Shown here: piece by piece, positions 48,506-56,640 of the stretch | Position numbering within the stretch: position 1 is the first letter of the stretch | Layout of the letters: each line of letters begins with the position of its first letter | DNA from: Suillus spraguei | Lineage: Eukaryota; Basidiomycota; Agaricomycetes; Boletales; Suillaceae | Assembly (NCBI GenBank): GCA_016800925.1 | Contig: JABCPU010000030.1 | Span: 1-64,000 of the forward strand | Direction of reading: 5' to 3' | Length of the DNA stretch: 64,000 nucleotides | Program-made: the position numbers and the translations under genes | The notes under the pieces: model-generated | The model's database searches: none | The model's input: the letters and a program-made list of their open reading frames with translations, nothing else | What the model was told of the DNA's origin: nothing

Positions 48506-50096
48506 CAGTGGCTCAAACAAGTGTCTGAATGTTTGTGTAAATTTGTGTAATTGCTTCACTGTGAGTCAGGGTGTGGAAATATGACTAAGCTATAGTGAGG
48601 TGCCAGAAAGCCCTGCTTCTCAGCTTTATTAACGTTCCCTATGGCGTGGAAATCCACTCGCACTGTGCGAATACATGGTCATTTTAATGTGATGACTCAT
48701 TCAGACACTTTTTTGACTTTCAGTTTGACCAACACAATCTCTATAATTCTGATACTTTGTGTGACCTCCTTTTGCTCTAATCACTTATGCCACTCTTCTA
48801 AACATATCATCTATCTATTTCTGATATTCCTCCTTAGCTATCTTGCTCCACCCTGCTGCAACTCTGTCCTATATCTGAAATAGCCTCTGTGGTGAATTTT
48901 GATAGGCTGTATGCAATTTCTTGAGTAATTGCCAGAGATATTTAATAGATTTGAGGTCTTAAGACTATTCTGGCCATTATAGAACACTAATATTGTGAGT
49001 TTAAAACCATTTCATAGCTAACTTGAAAGCTCACTGTATATGACAAAAGATATCTTATTTATTATATTCTAACTGGGCAGGTCATTAATGCTACTAAGTC
49101 CATCAAAATTATTGATTCCATCATCTCCACTACTCTCTCAGCTTAGACAGTCAGTAATACCCTCAAGGTGTCCAATCTTAAAGCTGTAATGCAGAATAAA
49201 GCTTTCTTCAATCTCCAACTCATATAAAGACAAGAAATACTTTGCTTTAAAGCATCAGTACTGGACTGTTAAGGACTGGAAATTGGTTATCTTGTCAGAT
49301 GAGACCAAAATACATAGTAAGGAGTCATAAAGCCTGAAAATTTTGTGAAAAAAGGCAGGAGATCTACTGGAAGCAAAAGAAGTTAAACAAAGACTTATGT
49401 TTGGAGGATGAAACTTGATGGTATGAGGCCACATAGGACAAATATTTTCTGTGAAATGGAGAGGATGATAAATACAGAGTGTTTCATTTCCATTTTAGAT
49501 AGATGTTTGCCAAGAAGCATGTAGGAGTCATGGATTAATAGAGAAGACACTTCCTTTCAGTGAGATAATGACTTTAAGCACACCTCTAAGTTGGCCACCA
49601 ATTACTTGAAGGCCACAATGTTAGTACTATACACTGACCAGTGCAGTCCCAAGACCTCAAATCTATTAAATATCTCTGGCAATGAAATTGCATACAGCCT
49701 ATCAAAATTCACCAGAGGCTATTTCAGATATAGGACAGAGTTGCAGCAGGGTGGAGCAAGATAGCTAAGGAGGAATATCAGAAATAGATAGATGATATGT
49801 TTAGAAGAGTGGCATAAGTGATTAGAGCAAAAGGAGGTCACACAAAGTATCAGAATTATAGAGATTGTGTTGGTCAAACTGAAAGTCAAAAAAGTGTCTG
49901 AATGAGTCATCACATTAAAATGACCATGTATTCGCACAGTGCGAGTGGATTTCCACGCCATAGGGAACGTTAATAAAGCTGAGAAGCGGGGCTTTCTGGC
50001 ACCTCACTATCGCTTAGTCATATTTCCACACCCTGACTCACAGTGAAGTAATTACACAAATTTCCACAAACATTCAGACACTTTTTTGAGCCACTG
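48506..50096 (+). mobile_element. Fold-back Tc1-like element with about 450-bp inverted repeats
   Basis: Flanked by TA (48504-48505, 50097-50098). Ends begin CAGTGGCTCAAACAAGTGTCTG, related to but distinct from the 2733 family, again with an inner inverted motif copy (GACTCATTCAGACAC, about 48698). The two arms (about 48506-48963 and 49648-50096) are near-perfect inverted copies and contain the 3' end of the transposase gene (right arm, plus strand) and its mirror image (left arm). Between them lies the rest of a heavily mutated transposase on the plus strand: WTVKDWK, SDETKI (49296-49310), DNDFKHTSK (49567-49590) and RAKGGHT (49826-49845). It inserted into the minus gypsy LTR. Confidence 0.85.
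49200..49860 (+). pseudogene. Degraded Tc1-like transposase inside the fold-back element
   Basis: Reading plus strand with many stops: SSVLDC... TVKDWKLVILSDETKI, GDLLEAKEV, GGxxLMV, DNDFKHTSKLA, SNLLNISG (for PDLNxIEHLW, destroyed) and a terminal KGGHTKY. The Asp of SDETK and of DND remain; the catalytic Glu region is lost. The mirror copy in the left arm keeps a longer stretch of the C-terminal part (LLKKLHTAYQNSP) that the right arm has lost by a 12-bp deletion. Confidence 0.75.
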
Positions 50097-50149
50097 TACA
50101 AGGGAAAGAGGAAAGAAAAATGAATAGGGGGGCACATATGATTGTAACA

Positions 50150-50530
50150 CCCAGCATATATTGCAAGCCAAATCATGGGATGAGTTTTCACGTGACAAAC
50201 CTTATGGTGGTGTCAATGTCATTTTGCTGGAGATTTCGGACAGTTGCACCCACCTAAATTGAATGCACTCTATAGTTATAAATTGGTGAAAAGATTGGCA
50301 CCTGCCACTACACAGAAAATTGTTGGCCAGAGTGCACTTCATGGTGCATTTTTGTGGCGGCAAGTGAATACTGTTGTTGAGTTGCACCAAATTTGGAGAG
50401 TGAAAGATGATGCATTGTTTGTCAAAATGCTCAACCAGATTTGTGTTGGGCAAGCGCGAAGAGTCACTGTGCATGACAGACAGAAAATCCTTCCAAGCGA
50501 CTATGATATTTTGAAGACGAGAATGCTAAG
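50150..50530 (+). pseudogene. Helitron RepHel helicase fragment (PIF1-like)
   Basis: Plus-strand coding remnant: KPYGGVNVI then, after a one-base frameshift, AGDFGQLHPPKLNALYS (the G-D-x-x-Q-L motif III of PIF1 helicases), followed by GAFLWRQVNTVVEL and WRVKDDALFVKMLNQICVGQ to LKTRML. The layout matches the helicase half of Helitron Rep-helicase proteins, which replicate rolling-circle transposons. Both ends are cut by gypsy LTRs (48124-50149 on the left, 50531 on the right), so only about 120 residues survive. Confidence 0.75.
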
Positions 50531-51487
50531 TGTTACAATCGTCTGTGCCCCTATTCATTTTTTGTCTCCTTTACCTTGTATATTATGTAACATGACTCTG
50601 ACTCATATGCTCAATGCATCTGTACTATAGTTGCCTTCCTTCTTTGGATACGCACTTACATTCTCACGTCTCTCTTGGTCCGTGCGCACATATTGGCTTA
50701 TTTAAGCACCTTGTATTACGCTTGTATACTTTACTTTAATCTTACTGGGTTTTACCTGGAATGTCACGAATTCCAAATACAAATCATTACTCTTTCCTCA
50801 ATTTCCCTAAAGTGTCTAAACCCAGCGCTAAGACAAACACAAACTCCATTGAAATCCCTATAACTGCTTCTATAACCAAACTTCCTGATGAAGATGAAGA
50901 GATCTTTTATGATGCTATCGGATAAGATAAGATAAGATAGTGTCACGTGATCTTAGAACCTTCTAGAATATGATGTCATAACAATGTCACAATCATCACA
51001 TCGTACGATTCTCATTTCTATTTTATGATTGGCTAGTAGTTTCAAACTCAGTTTATATCTCAGTTTCAATATGTGTATATAGTTAGCTAGTTTCGCTGTA
51101 GTAGTTCTTTAGTTCAAACCTCTTGTATCTACACTTGTAGCAATCCAAGACGTCCTTGCTCTTCTTTTCCTCTGTGATAACCTTAGTTTGAGTCCTAGTC
51201 TCTGCCCTAGCGTTAATTCGTTTTGTGGGTTGTGACATGGAATATCCTTCGCTTAGGTCTCCAACCTAAGTCGTCTGAATCGTCTCTACATAAGTCTAAG
51301 CACTCCTTAGCCTTAGTCTCTATTCTACCAATCATCTTAGAGTCGCGACTCTTAGATTGAACCCTTGATCCTACTTGGAACCTTTCCTAAGTAGTAGTCC
51401 TTGTTCTCTTTTGAACGTAGTCGAACCTCCCAGCAGACCATCTGTGTCTTATCACTGTCGCTGGTGATGCCACCCCAGTTTGTAACA
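50531..51487 (+). mobile_element. Gypsy 5' LTR (Tf1/sushi-like), containing a nested solo LTR
   Basis: Starts TGTTACA and ends TGTAACA. Without the nested 476-bp LTR and its 5-bp duplication it is 476 bp, like the copy at 805. A TATTTAAG box at about 50699-50706 lies some 34 bp before ACTTTAATCTT (50733-50743), the probable transcript start. The exact reverse complement of these 11 nt occurs just after the LTR (51489-51499). Confidence 0.9.
50762..51237 (+). mobile_element. Nested solo LTR of another retrotransposon family
   Basis: A 476-bp segment beginning TGTCACGAA and ending TTGTGACA, flanked on both sides by the 5-bp direct repeat TGGAA (50757-50761, 51238-51242), inserted in the gypsy LTR. 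Ends are short inverted repeats (TGTCAC/GTGACA). Orientation is not certain. It contains a GATAAGATAAGATAG run at 50922-50936. No internal coding region, so it is a solo LTR. Confidence 0.9.
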
Positions 51488-51488
51488 A

Positions 51489-51499
51489 AAGATTAAAGT
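51489..51499 (+). promoter_or_regulatory. Self-priming primer-binding site
   Basis: AAGATTAAAGT starts 1 nt after the LTR end and is the exact reverse complement of ACTTTAATCTT at 50733-50743 in the same LTR. This is the arrangement used for self-primed reverse transcription in Tf1/sushi elements, where the first 11 nt of the mRNA fold back. The same sequence follows the minus-strand LTR (48112-48122). Confidence 0.75.
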
Positions 51500-51619
51500 C
51501 CTATCGATCATCGACTATCCAGTCTTTGAATTCCCCGAAACCTGATAAAGCCCTAATGGACAGCAAGACTGTGTGTGTAGGCACCGAGAAAGTATAACTC
51601 GCCAAACGATTCATCATCA

Positions 51620-52462
51620 TGACTACTACAGCTACCACCAAAGACTTTGAATATAAATTGGTTACCCAACCGTTTTTGACGGAGATCGTGACAATTCTCT
51701 GATTCATTCAATCATGCAACCTGTACTTTGACATCAATGAAAAGTTTATACCACTGACAAGCAGAAGATCATTTTCATTGCATCCTTCATGACCGAGAAG
51801 AATGCCAAATCTTGGAAAGAACAATTCCTCGCTCATGCCCAATCAACCAATACTTCTGGACAAAAAGTCGGTTATGGGATGATGAAAGATTTTATGAAAA
51901 GCTTCAACGAAGCCTTTGAGCCAGTGGATACTAAAGGAACTGCATTAACAAAGCTCAGGGACCTCAAACAAGGAAGCGGCGATCTCCACACTTACATCGC
52001 CAACTTTGAGGCACTTGCAGCCAAGGCCCATATCACCGATGACGCAACAAAGATTCAGTTCTTCCAAGATGGCCTTAACTTAGGTATCCTAACCAAACTC
52101 TTCATGCCAGGCGACCTTTCAGAGGTATTCTGCAATGTTGTATTGCAATGTGTTTCCATCAACAACTCCCACCAATGCCTTTTGGCATTGCGAGCACGCC
52201 ACGCTCCACAGAAGAAAAGAACTATGGAAACATGCGTTACACACCAAGCCGAGATTCAAATGCAATGGTAGTAGATCGAATCTCTGATATGGAAAGATCT
52301 GAATGTATGAAAAAAGGCCAATGCTTCAGATGCAAGAAGACAGGACACCACATCGGTAACTGTCCAGAAAGGAAGAAGAAGACCCCACTTCGTCAAGCAG
52401 AAGTCAAAGAAATTCGAGACGAAGAAGACAAAACAGTGAGACAGATTGTAGAGGATTTTTAA
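51620..52462 (+). pseudogene. Gypsy Gag, frameshifted
   Basis: Structural nucleocapsid protein. Starts MTTTATTKDFEYKLVTQP at 51620; the frame breaks after about 30 codons and again before 51789. The 51789-52271 frame holds the capsid core (MTEKNAKSWKEQFLAHAQ, then FMKSFNEAFEP, LKQGSGDLHTYIANFEALA). The 52148-52462 frame overlaps it by about 120 nt and carries the zinc knuckle CFRCKKTGHHIGNC (C-X2-C-X4-H-X4-C, 52322-52363). Frameshifts make the gene non-functional as it stands. It sits about 130 bp after the LTR in plus orientation, in the same unit as the protease and reverse transcriptase below. Confidence 0.85.
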
Positions 52463-52479
52463 CTTGGAGAAACAAAGAT

Positions 52480-52902
52480 TTGATGTATGTTTCTCCCAAT
52501 GTATTACTAAGACTTGTACGTGCTGTAGGTGAAAGAAAAGAACTTCATATTCCTATCACCCTTCACTCATGTACTCGCTTAAAATCCGTCGACACTACTG
52601 CCATTATCAACTCTGGCGCAGCAGGAACATTTATTTCTGAGCAGTTTGTGAAACTCCATCAAATCACACAATGAAAACTCAAAACACCATTTCGAGTTAC
52701 TACGGTGGATGGAACTCTTATCAAAGGAGGGCCGATCTTGCATTACTGTCTCCTAGTGGTAAAGATTGATGAACGAACCATGTATGGAAAGTTCAATATT
52801 ACTAAACTTGGACAAAGAGATCAAATCCTTCTGGGAATTCCATGGTTATGCGCCATGAACCCAAGTATAGATTGGACCACCGAAACACTTGTTCTCCCAT
52901 GA
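52480..52902 (+). pseudogene. Gypsy retropepsin, catalytic Asp lost
   Basis: Aspartic protease region of the same element. The motif reads AIINSGAAGTF instead of the usual D-S/T-G-A; codon AAC at 52609-52611 replaces an expected GAC or GAT. A TGA at 52672-52674 (QIT-Q, stop, KLKTPF) suggests CGA to TGA. The rest is well kept: FRVTTVDGTLIKGGPI and the flap/helix part DQILLGIPWLCAMNPSIDW (52820-52880). The protease is not functional as read. Confidence 0.85.
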
Positions 52903-53538
52903 ACAACGAAGTCTGATGAAATTGAACTCGACTTGAATACAGATCGGAAGAAGAATGGGCTACCCCCTGCTTTCCATTGCTATACCAAGAAATGGCAAAA
53001 TTTAAAACTTCCGAAACTCGTAGTCGCTCCTTCCATTAACATCCCTGATGAATTCACAATGGACGACACTCCCCCACAAGTAAAACTACCACAGCATTCC
53101 ACATTGCCCATTCATCGAGTGGAGAAACAAAAGAACGAATCAGAACCGGAGTCTCGACCACCCCCATCACAACCCGTTGAACAACAACCAGTTGAAGAGC
53201 AACAACAAGGAAAGCGAAAACCTGACAACGATCTCGGAGGAAGAGCTCATAATATCCCAAAGTTGACTAAATACTTCGTACTGCCCAAGTCGCTCACTCC
53301 TTCCATCAAAGAAATTCCTGATCAGGACGAACCCATAACGACCACAATACCTACCGAAGATGATGAACAATTCAATATGATGCAGGATGTTTGGCATGCA
53401 CCGGAAGTATGCGAAATTTCTTCTTACAAGCTTGGAGACAGAGAGTTCCTTGTGGAGTATGATGTCGACGGAATTAACATGAGAATCATTGATGAAGTAT
53501 CCATGGATACACCTCTCACACATGATGGAACTTCTTGA
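52903..53538 (+). pseudogene. Gypsy pol linker between protease and RT
   Basis: Starting at 52933, a 201-codon frame (MNTDRKKNGLPPAFH) of low-complexity, Pro/Gln/Glu-rich sequence (SQPVEQQPVEEQQQGKRK) with a conserved-looking YFVLPKSLTPSIKEIP segment and an end at MDTPLTHDGTS. Such linkers are usual between PR and RT in this group. Stop at 53536. Confidence 0.6.
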
Positions 53539-53613
53539 CTCGAACAACTCCCTAACTATTCCACAAACTCCCTTCCTCCTCTGAAATACAGTAATAAAGC
53601 TCAGGAATTCACC

Positions 53614-54176
53614 ATGGATGAGAAGGAAAAGAAAAAGAAGTCCTTTGAAGAATTGGTTCCGAAATACCTGCATGACTTCGCGGATGTCTTTGCTAAAGAT
53701 GGTCTGAACAAACTACCCCCCAAATGCCCTGGTATCAATCATCGTATCGATACCAAACCTGGTTTTATCCCTCGTACATCTAAAGTTTACCCATTGTCAG
53801 AAAAAGAATGTGCTGCCGTTAAAATGTTCATTGACGAAAATGTTGCGAAAGGCTTCATTTCGGAATCAAAGTCACCTCGAGCTAGTGGCTTCTTCTTTGT
53901 AGGAAAGAAGAGTGGAGAATTACGTCCCTGCCAAGATTACCGCTACATCAATGAATGGACAGTCAAGAATGCTTACCCGCTTCCACTCCCTATCTCTCTT
54001 GTCGCACGCCTTCACAATGCACAATTCTTTATGAAAATGGATATCCAGTCCAGTTACAATAACATTTGCATCCATCCTGATGATCGCTGGAAAGCAGCAT
54101 TTACTACGGAATTCGGCCTCTCGAACCAAATGTCATGTTCTTCGGCCTCTGCAATTCCCTGGCAACCTTCCAAGCA
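53614..54176 (+). pseudogene. Gypsy reverse transcriptase, truncated before the catalytic YxDD
   Basis: N-terminal RT domain: FADVFAKDGLNKLPPKCPGINHRI, TSKVYPLSEKE, FISESKSPRASGFFFVGKKSGELRPCQDYRYINEWTVKNAYPLPL, FMKMDIQSSYNNI, DRWKAAFTTEFGL. The first catalytic Asp (KMD) is present. A frameshift near 54125 moves the end to the frame NVMFFGLCNSLATFQAY. The YxDD motif, RNase H and integrase are missing because the sequence stops at the Tc1 element (54179) and does not resume beyond it. Confidence 0.9.
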
Positions 54177-54178
54177 TA

Positions 54179-55792
54179 CAGTGGCTCAAAAAACTATCCG
54201 CATGTTTTGGCATTTTTCACTATCTATAATATTGTGTGAGAACAAACAAATGCCTCAAAAGCATGCTTATACCACATTGTAGTATGGCTTCAGGGCTTTC
54301 ATTTGAGCCCTACACCGTGGGAATCTGTGGAGATATGGTGGAGATACAAGGCTCACAAAATGGTGACTCATGCGGACAGTTTTTTGACTCAAGTATTTTA
54401 CAGTAATAACCAGGTATTCTAGTATTTTGTATGACTCCCTTGGCTTTAATTACTGCCTCTATCCTTCTAGGCATACTCTCAATTAATTTCTGGCAATCCT
54501 CAGCTGTGATCTTCCCCATTCCACTGCTACTCTCTCCCAAAGCTCCCATACTCCTTTAGGGGGTTTTCATAGGCTTGAAGCTTTTTCTTGAGTGTTCCCC
54601 AGAGATGTTCAATGACATTGACATCAGGAGACTGTGCTGGCCAGTCAAGAACATTGATGTTATGTTCTTCAAACCATTCCCTAGCTCTTCTGGATGTGTG
54701 CTTGGGATCATTATCCTGTTGGAAAATGATATCTTCTTCATCAATCCCTGATTCTGCCAAGCTAGGCAGCAAGTGGTCATTTAAAATGTCCACATACTGC
54801 TCAGCATTCATCTTCCCCTCAACCTCAGCAAGCATTCCCACACCATTCCATCCCATACAGCCCCATACCATTAAAGAACCTCCTCCAAACTTGACAGTCC
54901 CATTAACCTCTCTGTCTGTTAGGCCATCTCCCTTCTTTTTCCATACATACACCTTCCCATCTGACCCAATCCTATTGATTTTGGTCTCATCTGACCATAT
55001 AACACACTTCCAGTCCTCTACAGTCCAGTGTTGATGAGCTAAGGCAAAGGCTAGTCTTCTCTGCCTATGTTTGATGGAGAGAAGAGGCTTTTTCTTCTTT
55101 GTTACTGCCTTGAGATGAGCTGCCTTGAGAACATTCCTCACAGTTTGTGAAGAGACAGGGGTAGTGATGGTGGAATTGATATAATGGGTGGCTTGGACAG
55201 CATTATCAGCCTTTCCTGTAGTGATATGTTGGATAATAGCCCTTTTGTCAGTAGAGGTAAGCTTGGATGGACGTCCTCCACAAGAGTTTTCCTTGTCTGG
55301 GTGGCTTTCTTTGATGAACTTGGCCACAGTGGACTTGCATACTCCAGTTCTAGAGGAAATTTGGCGAGCAGAGAGGCCAGCATAAGACAGAGAGAGGATA
55401 TTATCTCTTTGAGCAGAGGAGATGGCTTTCATGGTGATTATGACTATGATACATGAGATATTCTGGTTTATATAGTTAGATATAGTCATAAAATAACATA
55501 ATGACACCACTTTATAATTTATATAATAGTGGCATGATTTTTATGGTGTCATAAATAATGATTTATATAGTTTTAATATACACTCAAAAAACTGTCCACA
55601 TGAGTCATCATTTTATAAGCCTTATATCTCCACCATATCTCCGCCGATTCCCACGGTGTAGGGCTCAAATAAAAGCCCTGAAGCCATACTACAATGTGGT
55701 ATAAGTATGTCCTTGAGGAATTTGTTCATTCTCACACAATATCATAGATAGTGAAAAATGTCAAAACATGTGGACAGTTTTTTGAGCCACTG
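54179..55792 (-). mobile_element. Tc1-like DD34E transposon, copy 2
   Basis: 1614 bp flanked by TA (54177-54178 and 55793-55794). Nearly identical to 2733-4348, including the long ends and the inner inverted motif. It sits at the 3' edge of the truncated gypsy RT. The sequence to its right (55795 onward) shows no continuation of RT, so either the target was already truncated or recombination between Tc1 copies joined two different flanks. Confidence 0.95.
54419..55432 (-). pseudogene. Tc1-like transposase, several single-base losses
   Basis: Same product as 2973-3988; start at ATG 55432. The reading frame is intact through all three catalytic residues to about 54557 (QAYENP), so the break in copy 1 is absent here. 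Instead one G is missing in a G-run near 54557, one C near 54516, and one C near 54438. Each loss is a single base in a homopolymer or near-homopolymer run, in a different place from copy 1. Confidence 0.9.
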
Positions 55793-55794
55793 TA

Positions 55795-56095
55795 AGCAGG
55801 GATCATCACAAGGGTACCATACTAAAGTGTTTCTTGACTTGCACGCACATCATCCACATGATTTTCGCGAGTCATGTGGAACACATGAAACTCGTAAGCA
55901 AAACACACCATGGCATAAGCATAGGCTGATACATAATAGGATAACAAGCAAAGCAAAAGAAAATGCAAAATGATGCCAACAGTGAAAGAGAAGAAAGTGA
56001 AAAAATTACACACGACGTTAATGATGGATGAAGTATGCATTGGGCTTATGTAACATATATATTGACATTTGTATGGGTTAGAGCCCCTTCAGTGA
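55795..56095. other. No gene recognised
   Basis: A short frame reads from the Tc1 border (KQGSSQGYHTKVFLDLHAHH), but no domain is recognisable; the sequence becomes A/G-rich before the minisatellite. Confidence 0.3.
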
Positions 56096-56189
56096 CAAAC
56101 TCCGTACTATACGGGTCACCCGACCCACATAATATCCCGTCAAAGACGGGCCAGCGGACCATGGGCCAAGGTTATGTATATCCTCGATG

Positions 56190-56640
56190 TTGATGGATGG
56201 GCCGGGGGGAATATTATTTCTGATGGAGATGGGTGGGCCAGGAGACTTGTATTTTCGGGAGAGATGGGTGGGCCGAGGGAAACATGATTTCTGATGTTGA
56301 CGGATGGGCCAGGGGAATATAATCCCCGACAGAGATGGGTGGGCCCATCTGGGTAGTATGTAGAGTAGGATATTATAGACAGCTGGGCTGAGGTAAGAGA
56401 ATATTACATATACGGGTGGGCCAAGGTGAGAGAATATTACATATACGGGTGGGCTGAGGTGAGAGAATATTACATATATGGGTGGGCTGACATGGAGTGT
56501 ATTACATAGATGGGTGGGCCGAGGGTGCAGTAAAATATTTATTGCATAGACGGGTGGGCTGACATGGGGGAATTTTACATAGACGGGTGGGCCGAGGTAA
56601 AATATATTACATATACGGGTGGGCCTAGATATGTATGATA
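56190..56640. repeat. G-rich minisatellite, unit 31-36 bp (about 13 copies)
   Basis: Units begin GGGTGGGC and continue CGAGGGAATATTACATA with variable endings (ATTTCTGATG in early units, ATTACATATAC in later ones). The change from one unit type to the other at about 56380 suggests two expansions. One unit (56337-56387) is longer. Confidence 0.8.

Larger units (their letters stand above)
48124..50149 (-). mobile_element. Minus-strand gypsy LTR, split by a Tc1-like element
   Basis: The inverted form of the LTR family at 805 and 50531: starts TGTTATGAACTGGG (48124) and ends at ATTGTAACA (50149), in two pieces, 48124-48503 and 50099-50149. Removing the inserted Tc1-like element leaves about 433 bp. 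Just outside (48112-48122) is the family's primer-binding site, inverted. The copy of the self-primer in this LTR (48340-48350) differs at one base from the binding site. No target duplication seen. Confidence 0.8.

Noticed and set aside
48641..48883. Identical 80-codon frames at 48641-48883 (plus) and 49719-49961 (minus)
   Set aside because: They are the two arms of the fold-back element read antisense to the transposase tail, not genes.
56190..56640. CRISPR-like appearance of regularly spaced GGGTGGGC repeats
   Set aside because: Spacers are themselves repeated and degenerate, and the genome is eukaryotic; this is a minisatellite.
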